Below are positions 24,356 to 35,000 of a DNA stretch of 64,000 nt, one piece after another. This DNA comes from Streptomyces caelestis (GTDB lineage: Bacteria; Actinomycetota; Actinomycetes; Streptomycetales; Streptomycetaceae), in the NCBI RefSeq assembly GCF_001279005.1, contig NZ_LGCN01000188.1, positions 32,425-96,424 of the forward strand, read 5' to 3'. The stretch's first letter is position 1. Every line of letters begins with the position of its first letter. Position numbers and translations under genes: made by a program. The notes beneath the pieces were generated by a model, which saw only the letters and a list, made by a program, of their open reading frames with translations, had not been told where the DNA came from and searched no databases.

Positions 24356-25875
24356 CGCCCGGCCTCCTGCGTGGTGTTCAGAATGTTGACTCCCTTGAAG
24401 AGGGCGGACGGGCAGCCGTGCGAGACCGCCGCGACCTGCCCCGGCTGGGCCTTGCCGCAGTTGAAGGCGCCGCCCAGGACGTACGTCTGCGGCCCCCCGA
24501 CGGCGGCCATGGAACCCCAGAAGTCGGTGGTCGTGGCCTGGTAGGCGACGTCCCGCAGCTGCCCCGCCAGCCGCCCGTTCTCGATCCGGTAGAAGCGCTG
24601 CCCGGTGAACTGGAAGTTGTACCGCTGCATGTCGATCGACCACGACCGGTCCCCGACGACGTAGATGCCCCGGTCCACGCCCCCGATCAGGTCCTCCGTC
24701 GACATCCCCGCCGGATCCGGCCGCAGCGACACATTGGCCATGCGCTGCACCGGCACATGGCCGGGGGAGTCCGCGAACGCGCACCCGTTGGACCGCTCGA
24801 ACCCGGTCAGCCTCGCGATCCGCCGGTCCAGCTGGTAGCCGACCAGCGTGCCGTCCTTCACCAGGTCCCAGGACTGCGCCTCGACGCCCTCGTCGTCGTA
24901 GCCCACCGTGGCGAGCCCGTGCTCGGCGGTGCGGTCACCGGTGACGTTCATCGGCTCGGAGCCGTACTTCAGCTTCCCGAGCTGGTCGAAGGTGGCGAAC
25001 GAGGTGCCGGCGTAGGCCGCCTCGTAGCCGAGCGCGCGGTCCAGCTCGGTGGCGTGCCCGATGGACTCGTGGATGGTCAGCCACAGGTTGGACGGGTCCA
25101 CCACCAGGTCGTACAGCCCGGGGTCGACGCTCGGCGCGCGCATCTTCTCGGCGAGCAGCCCGGGAATCCGCTCCAGCTCGTCGTCCCAGTCCCAGCCGGT
25201 GCCCGTCAGGTACTCCCAGCCGCGGCCGACGGGCGGCGCGATCGTGCGCATGGAGTCGAACTCACCGCTGGAGTCGTCGACGGACACGGCCGTGAACACC
25301 GGGTGCAGCCGCACCCGCTGCTGCGTGGTCACGGTCCCGGCGGTGTCGGCGTAGAACTTGTTCTCGTGCACGGTGAGCAGCGAGGCGTCGACGTGGTCCA
25401 CCCCGTTCGCCGCCAGCAGCCGCGCGCTCCACTCGGCCAGCAGCCCGGCCTTCTCCCCGTCGGGCACGGTGAACGGATCGATCTCGTACGACGACACCCA
25501 GGTCTTCTCCGAGTGCACCGGCTCGTCGGCCAGCTCCACTCTCTCGTCCGACCCGGCCGCCCGGAGCACCTGGGCGGACAGCTTCGCCATCGCCACGGCC
25601 TGTGAGGCGACCTTGGCGGCGGCGTCCAGGGTCAGATCCACCCCGGACGCGAACCCCCAGGTCCCGCCGTGCACCACGCGCACCGCGTAACCGAGGTCGG
25701 TGGTGTCCGACGACCCGGCCGGCTTGGCGTCCCTCAGCCGCCAGGACGCGCTGCGCACCCGCTCCAGGCGGAAGTCCGCGTGCTCCGCCCCCAGCGCACG
25801 CGCGCGTGCCAGCGCGGCGTCGGCGAGCGCGCGCGACGGCAGCGCCAGGAATGACTGATCGACCTCATGGGCCAC
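24352..25875 (-). CDS. TldD/PmbA family metallopeptidase, catalytic TldD-type subunit
   Basis: The GTG at 25875 (VAHEVDQSFLALP) follows GGGGAGG with a 6-nt gap; the frame extends nine codons further but with no site. The protein is 507 aa. The zinc motif HESIGHATELDRALG (HExxxH, about residue 266) is intact. GAEHADFRLERVRS near the N-terminus and the C-terminal GGPQTYVLGGAFNCGKAQPGQVAAVSHGCP are typical of TldD, where the Cys and His residues complete the metal site. It is the first gene of the tldD-tldE operon. Substrates in Streptomyces are unknown, and no RiPP precursor was recognised next to it. Confidence 0.92.
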   Translation of the reverse strand: MAHEVDQSFLALPSRALADAALARARALGAEHADFRLERVRSASWRLRDAKPAGSSDTTDLGYAVRVVHGGTWGFASGVDLTLDAAAKVASQAVAMAKLSAQVLRAAGSDERVELADEPVHSEKTWVSSYEIDPFTVPDGEKAGLLAEWSARLLAANGVDHVDASLLTVHENKFYADTAGTVTTQQRVRLHPVFTAVSVDDSSGEFDSMRTIAPPVGRGWEYLTGTGWDWDDELERIPGLLAEKMRAPSVDPGLYDLVVDPSNLWLTIHESIGHATELDRALGYEAAYAGTSFATFDQLGKLKYGSEPMNVTGDRTAEHGLATVGYDDEGVEAQSWDLVKDGTLVGYQLDRRIARLTGFERSNGCAFADSPGHVPVQRMANVSLRPDPAGMSTEDLIGGVDRGIYVVGDRSWSIDMQRYNFQFTGQRFYRIENGRLAGQLRDVAYQATTTDFWGSMAAVGGPQTYVLGGAFNCGKAQPGQVAAVSHGCPSALFKGVNILNTTQEAGR

Positions 25876-26127
25876 GAGCGGCCTCCCCTTTTTTCTCACC
25901 ATCCGAGATGTGTTCGTCCGTCAGCAGTGAACCACGGGTGTCCCCGGGGAACGTGACGGACGGCCGCCGCGGTGTGCCACCCGTGCCCGGGGATTCCCGA
26001 CTGCTTCCGGAACAAAGGCTGTTCGCCGAACGGCAGAGGTTCCGTCACGGTCCGTGCGTGGAGCCGCCGTACGTTCGGGAGCGCCGGTCCGGACGATCAT
26101 CCGGACAGCCCGACTCAAGGAGTGCGT

Positions 26128-26454
26128 ATGCGCCATGTGGCCGCCCTGGCGGCCGCGACCGCCGGTCTTCTCACGGCCCTGTCCGCTCCCGCCGCGGTCG
26201 CCGATGCCAAGGCCGGCGCCGGCGGGCTGACGGCCTGCAACCACCGCGCGCAGGACATCACCGTGGAGTTCCCGCTGCGGGGCGGCTTCAGCACCTACGT
26301 CATCGACCCCGGCACCTGCCTGCGCACGAACCTGGGCGGCGGCCGGGCCGACGAGCAGGCCGTGGCGTACACCCACTACAGCGGCGGGCACAAGCTCGCC
26401 GTGGACCACTTCTTCTTCGACAGCCGGTCCTGGTACACCCGTCACGTCCACTGA
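26128..26454 (+). CDS. Small secreted protein, unknown function
   Basis: This 108-aa protein starts at ATG 26128 after AAGGAG. The signal peptide is MRHVAALAAATAGLLTALSAPAAVA with likely cleavage after AVA or ADA. The mature domain of about 80 residues has two Cys (in TACNHR and GTCLRTN) that could form one disulfide, and an aromatic/His-rich end (YTHYSGGHKLAVDHFFFDSRSWYTRH). The pattern recalls small extracellular beta-sheet proteins, and I do not recognise a family. It is the last core-like gene before the defence island; a terminator follows. Confidence 0.7.
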   Translation: MRHVAALAAATAGLLTALSAPAAVADAKAGAGGLTACNHRAQDITVEFPLRGGFSTYVIDPGTCLRTNLGGGRADEQAVAYTHYSGGHKLAVDHFFFDSRSWYTRHVH

Positions 26455-26467
26455 GGCGAAACGCTCC

Positions 26468-26511
26468 GGGAGCGCCCCCGCCGGGCCGGACGGCCCGACG
26501 GGAGCGCTCCC
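26468..26511. terminator. Long hairpin after the secreted protein gene
   Basis: The 20-nt arms pair at 18 of 20 positions (outer arms GGGAGCGC and GCGCTCCC), with a 4-nt loop, 13 bp after the stop. The rest of the 26455-26795 gap carries the leader of the defence operon. Confidence 0.8.
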
Positions 26512-26691
26512 GCGCGTCCGGTCCGGTGCCGCCACCCGCACTCCGTCGCCCGAAGACAGGACACCGGGGAGCCCCGCTGCCTGCCCGCGGTGACTATTCG
26601 GGGAGTGAACCATGTCCCGCTCTTCGGGCTTCCCTGAAAAGCCGGAGCGTGAGGACGGGAAACCACCCGCAACAGGTGGGTGGCGGGGCAG

Positions 26692-26715
26692 TAGGGTGGA
26701 TCAGTTGCGTGATCC
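26692..26715 (+). promoter_or_regulatory. Candidate promoter/operator of the helicase operon
   Basis: A -10-like TAGGGT (26692-26697) is immediately followed by the perfect dyad GGATCA-N6-TGATCC (26698-26715), about 80-100 bp before the first helicase start. A repressor bound here would cover the likely transcription start. No good -35 is seen, so the assignment is tentative. Confidence 0.35.
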
Positions 26716-26795
26716 GTCTTCCGGCGAGGGGGTCTGCTTCCCGGACGTGACGCGCGACCGAGCGGACGTAAGTGATCAAGGGGGCCGACCGACCT

Positions 26796-29700
26796 ATGGA
26801 CGTTTTCGGTGTCCACCATGACCTCATCGCCGAGTACGAGGCGTTTACCAGTTCCCTCGTGGCCGTGCGGGACCCGGACATCGAGAATCACCTCGCCGGC
26901 GAGCGCGAGCGCAAGACCCGTTGGCCCGACCCCAAGCTCGCGCTGAACCCCACCTTCCGCAGCGGCGGAACGGTCGCCTCGCTGTGTGACGACGGTCTGC
27001 TGCACCCGATGTGCCGGGAGTACTTCCGGCACAAGAAGCACCCGGACGACCCCGGCAGCCGCACCCTCTCCCTCCACCGGCACCAGCGCGAGGCCATCAT
27101 CATGGCCGACCGCGGACACTCGTACGTTCTGACCACGGGTACCGGCTCGGGCAAGAGCCTGACCTACATCGTGCCGATCGTCCACGAGGTGCTGCGGAAC
27201 CCGAATCCCGACGGGATCTCGGCGATCGTCGTCTACCCCATGAACGCGCTGGCCAACAGCCAGCTCCACGAGCTGGAGAAGTACCTCACCTGGGGCGTCC
27301 CCGAGGACCGCCGCAAGGTGACCTTCGCGCGGTACACCGGCCAGGAGGACTCCGAGCAGAAGCTCCAGGTCCTGCGGAACAAGCCGGACATCCTGCTCAC
27401 CAACTATGTGATGCTGGAGTACCTCCTCACTCGCCCCGACGAACGGCGGGAGCTGATCGGCGCCGCTCGCGGCCTGCGTTTCCTCGCCCTCGACGAGCTG
27501 CACACCTACCGGGGCCGCCAGGGAGCCGACGTCGCCCTGCTCGTCCGCCGGCTGCGGGACGCCTGCGAGGCACCCGGTCTCCAGTGCGTCGGCACCTCGG
27601 CCACGATGGCGACCGGCGTCACCTTCGCCGAGGCCCGGAAGGACATCGCCGACGTCGCCACCCGCCTGTTCGGCACCAAGATCGAACCGGAGCGCGTCAT
27701 CGGCGAGACCCTGGAGCGTTCGACCGACCCGGGCCCCGACGCCGTACCCGGAGTGCATCCCCGCGAACCCCTCGCCGACGCGGTCCGCCGCGCCGCCGGC
27801 ACACCCCACGCGCTTCCGTCCGACTACGAGGCGCTGAGCCGGGACCCCCTCGCGGTCTGGGTCGAGGACACCGTCGGGCTGGCCGTCGAGGAGCCCAGCG
27901 GCCGGCTCGTCCGCCGCCCACCGTTGACGATCCCGCAGGCGTCCGCGCTGCTCGCCGACGCGAGCGAAGAGCCCGCCGACGTGTGTCACCAGGCCATCGA
28001 GACCGTACTGCGTGTCGGTGCGAAGGCCGTGCACCCGGAGCTGGAAAAGCCCCTGTTCGCCTTCCGGTTGCACCAGTTCCTGTCCAAGGGCGACACCGTC
28101 TACGTCAGTTTCGAGCCACCCGGCCGCCGCCACCTCACCAGCCAGTACCAGATCCGGGTCCCCGACCACCGCGACAAGCCGCTCGTCCCCCTGCACTTCT
28201 GCCGCGACTGCGGCAAGGAGTACCTGGTGGTCACCCGCCCCGCCGAGCACGAGGGCGCGGTGTTCGAGGCCCGGGAGGACCCGGACGCCCCGGCTGCCGA
28301 CGGCGACGGTTTCCTCTACGTCAGCGACGACCGGCCCTGGCCCGACGCACAGGACGAGGACGCCGTGTTCCGACGCCTCCCGGCGAGCTGGGTCGAGACG
28401 GACGACGACGGCCGGTCGACGGTCCTGAAGGCCCGCTCCGGAGACCTGCCCGAGGAGGTGTGGGTCGGCCCGGACGGCCGGGCCACCGAGCCCGGCACGG
28501 GCCTGCGCGCCTGGTGGATCGCCGCTCCGTTCCGCTTCTGCCTGCACTGCCGCACCTCGTACGAGCAGCTGCGGCTCAAGGACCTCGCCAAGCTGGGCAC
28601 CTTCTCCGCGGAGGGCCGCAGCTCCGCCGTCTCCCTGATCAGTTCCCGCGTCGTGCGCTCCCTGCGTGACCAACCCGACCTGACGAAGAGGGCACGCAAA
28701 CTGCTCACCTTCGTCGACAACCGGCAGGACGCCAGCCTCCAGGCCGGCCACTTCAACGACTTCGCCCTGGTCAGCCAAGTACGTGGCGCCCTGTACCGGG
28801 CCCTGGAAACGGCGGGGGAGCAGGGTCTGACCTACGACCGGCTGCCCCAAGCGGTGTTCGACACCCTGGCACTCCCACTGGAGACGTACGCCAAGACGCC
28901 GACCGCCAGGTTCCACCAGCGCGACCTCGCCCACTCGGCCCTGCGTGAGATCCTCGCTTACCGCGTCTACGCCGACCTGGAGCGCGGCTGGCGCGTCACC
29001 ATGCCCAACCTCTCCCAGACCGGTCTACTGCGCTTCGACTACACGTCCCTCACCGAGATCGCGGGCGACCCCGAGAGCTGGGAGGGCTGCCACCCCCTTC
29101 TCGCCGGTGACACGCCCGCCCACCGCGAGCAGCTGGCCCGCGATCTCCTCGACGAACTCCGGCGCTCCCTCGCGGTGGAGGTGGACTGCCTCACCCAGGA
29201 GGGCTTCGACCGGCTCGGCAGCATCAGCCAGGCGCATCTCGTGTCTCCCTGGGCCCTCTCCCCGCGCGAGCCGCGCGTCCGTGCCCGCCTGGCCTACGCG
29301 GGCCCCGGCCGGACCGGGACGGCGGCCGACACCGTGCATCTCAGCGGACTCGGCGGATACGGCCGCTACCTGCGCCGCGTCGGCCAGTTCGCCGCCGTCC
29401 CCGGCCAGGCGGGCAGGCGTATTCCGGTCGCCGACGCCGACGCGGTCATCCGCGACCTGATGCGGGTGCTGCGCGAGTGCGGGCTGCTCGCCGTCGTCCA
29501 GGAGGAGCGTGACGGCTCCTACGGCCATCAGCTGCGCGCCTCCGCCCTGCGCTGGCTCCCCGGCGACGGCGCGAGACCCGAACCGGACCCGGTGCGCAAG
29601 GTCACCGACGCGGAGGCCGATGTCCGCGTCAATCCGTACTTCCGCGACCTCTACCGCGCCGGGACCGCCGGACTCACCGGAATAAGGGCGCACGAGCACA

Positions 29701-32051
29701 CCGCCCAGGTGGACGCCACGACCCGCCGTGTCCGTGAGGACGCGTTCCGCGAAGGGGATCTGGAGATCCTCTACTGCTCGCCGACGATGGAGCTGGGCGT
29801 GGACATCGCCGAGCTGAACGCGGTCGGGATGCGCAACGTCCCCCCGACCCCGGCCAACTACGCGCAGCGCTCCGGACGCGCTGGCCGCGGTGGCCAGCCC
29901 GCCCTCGTCACCACCTACTGCTCGACCGGTTCCCCCCACGACCAGTACTACTTCCGCCGCCCGGGTCTCATGGTGTCCGGCAGCGTCACCCCGCCCCGGC
30001 TCGACCTGGCCAATGAGGAGCTGATCCGTTCCCACGTCCACGCGGTCTGGCTCGCCGAGACGGGCGTCCACCTCGGCAGCCGCCTCACCGACGTGCTCGA
30101 CGCGGAGAACGCGGGGACCGGGGACACCGAAGGCCGCTGGCCGCTGGACCTGTTGCCACGGGTGCGCGCCGACCTGGACAGCGAGACGGCCCGGCTGCGC
30201 GCCATCGGCAGGGCCACCGAGGTCCTCACCCCGCTCCACGACGAGCTCTCGGGCTCCTCCTGGTGGCACGAGGGCTGGGTCGAGCGCACCGTCCGCCAGG
30301 CTCTCGCCAGTCTCGACGCGGCGTGCGAGCGCTGGCGCCGCCTCTACCGCACCGCGCGGAGCGAGGTGGAACAGCAGCACCGCCGGGCCAACGACCTCTC
30401 CCTCAGCCGCAGGGACCGAGACCTGGCCGCGGGGCGGCGGGCCGAGGCCGAGAACCAGCTGAAACTGCTGCGCAACGAGGCCGACAGCGGGTCGTACACC
30501 GACTTCTACACCTACCGCTACTTCGCCTCCGAAGGATTCCTGCCCGGCTACTCCTTCCCCCGCCTGCCCCTGGCCGCCTACGTGCCCGGCGAGCGTTCGG
30601 CCGGGAAGTACGGGCAGCGCAACGGCGCCTACATCCAGCGCCCCCGCTTCATCGCGATCGGCGAGTTCGGCCCCGGCGCGCTGATCTACCACGAGGGCAA
30701 CCGCTACACCATCGACCGCGTGACCGTCCCGATGGGCGACCGCCCCGGACAGGTGGCGACCAGCGACATAAGGCTCTGCGAGGCCTGCGGCTACTGGCAC
30801 GACCGTGTCGACGGCGCCGACCGCTGCGAGAACTGCGCCGTCCCGCTCCACCGCACCCTGCCGAAACTGATGCAACTGACGCAGGTGCACGCCGAGCCCC
30901 GCCGCCGGATCTCCTCCGACGAGGAGGAGCGCCTCAAGCGGGGTTTCGATCTGCGGACCGTGTACCGGTACGCGCCCGGTGGCGTGCACCGGGCACAGGT
31001 GCGCGGCGCGGGCGGGGCGCCTCTCGCGGAGGTCTCCTACGGGGACTCGGCGAGCGTCCGCGTCCTCAACCTCGGCTACCGCAAGCGCGACGACCGGGAC
31101 CGCTCGGGGCAGGGCTTCTGGCTCGACCCGGTCAGCGGCAGATGGCTCTCGGAGGGCAAGGCTGCTCGTCTTGCCCAGGAGGAGTCCGCGGAGGAGGAGT
31201 CACTGGCGTCCTTCGACCGCGCGCAGCGCACCCTCCAGGTCATCCCCTACGCGCAGGACACCAAGAACGTCGCCGTGGTGCGGCTGGCCGAGCCGGTCGA
31301 CGACCTCACCGCCGTCTCCCTGCGCTACGCCTTGGAGCGCGGCATCGAGGCGCACTTCCAGCTTGAGGACTCCGAGCTGGAGAGCGAGGACCTCCCCGAC
31401 GCCGAGCGGCACGCCCGGACCCTCTTCGTCGAGAGCGCCGAGGGCGGAGCGGGCGTGCTGCGCCGCCTGTACGACGACGAGAACGCCCTCGCCCTGGTGG
31501 CGAAGGAAGCCCTCCGGATCATCCACTACGACGAGGACGGCAAGGATCTCGACCGGGCCGACGGCGCTGCCGAGCGCTGCGAACTCGGCTGCTACGACTG
31601 CCTGCTGTCGTACTCCAACCAGGGCTTCCACCGTCGCATCGACCGGCACCGCGCCGCCCCGTGGCTGGTGGCACTGGCCCACTCCGTCACCAGGGACGAG
31701 TCACGCCCGGAGCGTCCGCGGCCTTCGACGGCACCCGCCCCGCGCCCGGAACCGGCACCGGACACCCCCGTCGAGGCGTTCGTGCGCCTCCTCGCCGACG
31801 GCGGTCACCGGCTCCCCGACGAGACGGCCACCGACGTCGCGGACGCGGTCTTCCACCTCCCCGGTGCCGAGGTCGCCGTGTTCCTGGAGTACGACGGGGC
31901 ACGGCGGCTCGGCGAGCAGGACGAGTACCGCATGATGGACGACGGCTGGCTGGTGATCAGGGCCGGAGCCGAACCCGAATGGAAGGACACCGTGCGCGCA
32001 TACCCGGACGTCTTCGGCGTCGGCCGTGACCACAGGGGAGGCGACCGATGA
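26796..32051 (+). CDS. DISARM/Druantia-like DEAD-box helicase with DUF1998 (DrmA-DrmB or DruE type)
   Basis: The ATG at 26796 (MDVFGVHHDLIAEYEAF) has AAGGGGG 11 nt before it; an upstream GTG (26772) is less likely. The protein is 1,751 aa. Helicase motif I is TGTGSGKS (about residue 116), motif II DELH (about 233), motif III SAT. The second RecA half has CSPTMELGVDIAELN and YAQRSGRAGRGG (about 1025). Zinc-ligand pairs occur at FCRDCGKEY, FCLHCRTSY and LCEACGYWH...CENC. The DUF1998 end has VESAEGGAGVLRRL and CELGCYDCLLSYSNQ (about 1593). DISARM has DrmA (helicase) and DrmB (DUF1998) as separate proteins; here both are in one chain, as in DruE. The last ~85 residues look like a degenerate nuclease-fold domain. 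It is first in a coupled three-gene operon. Confidence 0.85.
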   Translation: MDVFGVHHDLIAEYEAFTSSLVAVRDPDIENHLAGERERKTRWPDPKLALNPTFRSGGTVASLCDDGLLHPMCREYFRHKKHPDDPGSRTLSLHRHQREAIIMADRGHSYVLTTGTGSGKSLTYIVPIVHEVLRNPNPDGISAIVVYPMNALANSQLHELEKYLTWGVPEDRRKVTFARYTGQEDSEQKLQVLRNKPDILLTNYVMLEYLLTRPDERRELIGAARGLRFLALDELHTYRGRQGADVALLVRRLRDACEAPGLQCVGTSATMATGVTFAEARKDIADVATRLFGTKIEPERVIGETLERSTDPGPDAVPGVHPREPLADAVRRAAGTPHALPSDYEALSRDPLAVWVEDTVGLAVEEPSGRLVRRPPLTIPQASALLADASEEPADVCHQAIETVLRVGAKAVHPELEKPLFAFRLHQFLSKGDTVYVSFEPPGRRHLTSQYQIRVPDHRDKPLVPLHFCRDCGKEYLVVTRPAEHEGAVFEAREDPDAPAADGDGFLYVSDDRPWPDAQDEDAVFRRLPASWVETDDDGRSTVLKARSGDLPEEVWVGPDGRATEPGTGLRAWWIAAPFRFCLHCRTSYEQLRLKDLAKLGTFSAEGRSSAVSLISSRVVRSLRDQPDLTKRARKLLTFVDNRQDASLQAGHFNDFALVSQVRGALYRALETAGEQGLTYDRLPQAVFDTLALPLETYAKTPTARFHQRDLAHSALREILAYRVYADLERGWRVTMPNLSQTGLLRFDYTSLTEIAGDPESWEGCHPLLAGDTPAHREQLARDLLDELRRSLAVEVDCLTQEGFDRLGSISQAHLVSPWALSPREPRVRARLAYAGPGRTGTAADTVHLSGLGGYGRYLRRVGQFAAVPGQAGRRIPVADADAVIRDLMRVLRECGLLAVVQEERDGSYGHQLRASALRWLPGDGARPEPDPVRKVTDAEADVRVNPYFRDLYRAGTAGLTGIRAHEHTAQVDATTRRVREDAFREGDLEILYCSPTMELGVDIAELNAVGMRNVPPTPANYAQRSGRAGRGGQPALVTTYCSTGSPHDQYYFRRPGLMVSGSVTPPRLDLANEELIRSHVHAVWLAETGVHLGSRLTDVLDAENAGTGDTEGRWPLDLLPRVRADLDSETARLRAIGRATEVLTPLHDELSGSSWWHEGWVERTVRQALASLDAACERWRRLYRTARSEVEQQHRRANDLSLSRRDRDLAAGRRAEAENQLKLLRNEADSGSYTDFYTYRYFASEGFLPGYSFPRLPLAAYVPGERSAGKYGQRNGAYIQRPRFIAIGEFGPGALIYHEGNRYTIDRVTVPMGDRPGQVATSDIRLCEACGYWHDRVDGADRCENCAVPLHRTLPKLMQLTQVHAEPRRRISSDEEERLKRGFDLRTVYRYAPGGVHRAQVRGAGGAPLAEVSYGDSASVRVLNLGYRKRDDRDRSGQGFWLDPVSGRWLSEGKAARLAQEESAEEESLASFDRAQRTLQVIPYAQDTKNVAVVRLAEPVDDLTAVSLRYALERGIEAHFQLEDSELESEDLPDAERHARTLFVESAEGGAGVLRRLYDDENALALVAKEALRIIHYDEDGKDLDRADGAAERCELGCYDCLLSYSNQGFHRRIDRHRAAPWLVALAHSVTRDESRPERPRPSTAPAPRPEPAPDTPVEAFVRLLADGGHRLPDETATDVADAVFHLPGAEVAVFLEYDGARRLGEQDEYRMMDDGWLVIRAGAEPEWKDTVRAYPDVFGVGRDHRGGDR

Positions 32052-35000
32052 GCGCCACGACCGACTGGGCGCCCGGCACCCTCGTCCGCGCCCGGGACCG
32101 TGACTGGGTCGTCCTCCCGGGCAGCACCGCGAACCTGGTGCTCGCCCAGCCGCTGGACGGCGACCGTGAGTTCGTGGCGGCCCTCTTCCCCGACGAGGTC
32201 CGCGAGCCGGGCTTCGGCCGCCCGCGGGCCCTGCCCGGTGAGGCCGGTGACTTCGCGTCCGCCTCGCTCCTGCGCACAGCCCTGCGCATCGCCTCGACGG
32301 CGGGCGCCGGCCCCTTCCGCTCCCTGAACGCGGTCGCCGTCGAACCCCGCCGCTACCAGCTGGTGCCGCTGATGATGGCGCTGCGCATGGACCCCGTGCG
32401 CCTCCTGATCGGCGACGACGTCGGCATCGGCAAGACCGTCGAGTCCGCGCTGATCGCGAAGGAGCTCATGGAGCAGGGCTCCGCCCGCAACATGACCGTG
32501 CTCTGCTCGCCCTCGCTCGCCGAGCAGTGGCAGCGCGAGCTGCGCGACAAGTTCGGCATGGACCCCGAGCTGGTCCTGCCGTCCACGGCCGCACGGCTGC
32601 AGAAGGCGATCGACGACCCCCACCGGTCGATCTTCGACCACTACCCGGTCACGGTCGTCTCCACCGACTTCATCAAGCAGGACGAGCGTCGTGACGCCTT
32701 CCGCCGCCACTGCCCGGACGTGCTGATCGTCGACGAGGCGCACACCTGCGTGGGCACCGGGGGCAACGAGCAGCAGAAACGGTACGAACTGCTGTCCGCG
32801 CTCGCCGACCGCACCGAGCGCGACCGCCACCTCATCCTGGTCACCGCCACCCCGCACAGCGGCGACCCGCAGGCGTTCGCGAAGCTCACCGGTCTCCTCG
32901 ACCCGTCCCTGCGCACCCTGGACACCACCCGGTCCGCCGACCGCGACAAGCTGGCCCGCCACTTCGTGCAGCGCCGCCGCCACGACATCAAGCGGTACCT
33001 CGACCAGGACACGCCCTTCCCCGAGGACCGGGACACCCAGGACGCCCTCTACCGGCTCGACGCCGACTACGCGCGCTTCGTCGCCGACATCCTCGCCCAC
33101 ACCCGCCAGCAGGTCCGCGGCCCCGGCGGCGACCATCACCAGCGCATGTCCTGGTGGACGGCGCTCACCCTGCTGCGCTGTGTCCTGTCCTCGCCCGCCG
33201 CTGCCGCGGCGACCCTGCGCGCCCGCTCCCTGATCGCCGCCACCCGCACCCCGGCCGAGGCCGACAAGCTGGGGCGGGCCGCCGCCTTCGAACTCGCCGA
33301 CGACGAGACCGCCGAGGGCATGGACGTGGTGCCCGGCTCCCTCCCGTCCCTCCCGGACGAGGACGTTGCCACCCCGCAGACACCCCGCGAGGGACGCACG
33401 GGCGAGGCCGAGGCCCTCACCGACTTCGCCGACCGCGCGGACGCCCTCGCCGGCCCCGCGACGGACGCCAAACTGCGCACCCTCGTCGACCGGGTCAAGC
33501 GGCAACTGGTCGACGGCTACGACCCGATCGTCTTCTGCCACTACATCCCGACCGCCGAGTACGTGGCCCGGCACCTCAAGGAGGAGTTGGGCCGCAGCGC
33601 GAGCGTGGAGGCGGTCACCGGCACCCTGCACCCCGACGCCCGGCAGGCCCGCGTCGACGAGCTGACCGCCCGGCGCGGCCGGCACGTCCTGGTCGCCACC
33701 GACTGCCTCTCCGAGGGCGTCAACCTCCAGGAGCACTTCGGCGCCGTCATCCATTACGACCTGTCCTGGAACCCCACCCGTCACCTCCAGCGAGCGGGCC
33801 GCGTCGACCGGTTCGGCCAGCCCCGCCGCCGCGTCCGCGAGATCACCGTCTACGACACCGACACCGGCATCGACGGACTCGTCCTGAAGGTCCTCATCCA
33901 GAAGCACAAGGACATCGCCGACCAGACCGGTGTGGCCGTCCTCGTCCCCGACCAGGGCCGGGGCGTCCTGGAGGCCCTCGCCAGCGCCCTGCTGCTGCGG
34001 GGCGGGCAGCCCGAGGGCCAGCTCACCCTCGACTTCGAGGACGACCCCGACTTCGGCCGGGCCCGCGAGGCCCTCCACAAGGAGTGGGAGTCGGCCGCCG
34101 AACGCGAGTCGAAGGTCCTCACCAAGTTCGCCCACATCGGTCTGCGCCCCGAGGAGGTGGAGGCCGAACTGGACGCGCTGCGCCAGGCGCTGGGCGACCC
34201 CGGCGACATCGCCACCTTCACCCGCGAGTCCCTGGCCCAGCTGGGCGCCCAGCCGATCGGTGACGCCCGCGACCGGGGCTTCAAGGCACCCGTGGACCCG
34301 CTGCCCACCGGCCTCAAGCACGCCCTCGGCTTCTACGAGGACGCCGACCAGACCGCCGCGCCCGGCGGAGCGGCCAAGGCGAAGGCCAAGGGCCGCGCCA
34401 GGACGGCCGCCCGCGACCTCGTCTTCCGCGAGGACTTCCCCGTGGCGCGAGGTGAGCACGCCCTGTCCCGCACCGACCCTGCGGTGCGCGCCCTCGCCCG
34501 CTACCTCCTTGACGCGGCCGTCGACACCGGCCTGCCCCCCGAGGAACGCCCGGCCCGCCGCCTCGGCGTGATCCGCACCCGTGCCGTCGACCGCCGCACG
34601 GTCCTGCTGCTCGCCCGCTACCGCTTCCGCCTCACCCTGCCCGGCCGCACGGCGAGCGACGACCCGCGCGTCCTGATCGCCGACGACGCCCAGGTCCTCG
34701 CCTGGCGCACCAGCGACGACGGCGACCGCACCTGGCTGTCCGACGAGGAGACCGCCGCCCTGCTCACCGCCACCCCCGACCTGAACACCCTGCCCGCCCT
34801 GCGCGACCAGCAGGCCGCCCGCGCCGCCGCGGAGCTCGACGACGACGAGATCAACGACCACCTGAGGGCCCGCGGACAGCTCCTCGCCGACCGGCTGCGC
34901 GAAGCCCACCAGCGGGTCCGCGAGGCCGCCGGCCAGCGCGGACGCGAACGCGGCGCCGCAGCCGTCCGCCGCATCGACGTCCAGCCGTCCGGCGACCCGG

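Noticed and set aside
26612..26821. 69-aa open frame in the leader of the helicase operon
   Set aside because: It has low complexity, lacks a good ribosome-binding site and overlaps the helicase start; it is better seen as leader DNA with the dyad.
31805..34909. 1,034-aa open frame on the minus strand opposite the SNF2 helicase
   Set aside because: It is a GC-rich antisense shadow with biased composition, and the plus-strand frame has complete helicase motifs.
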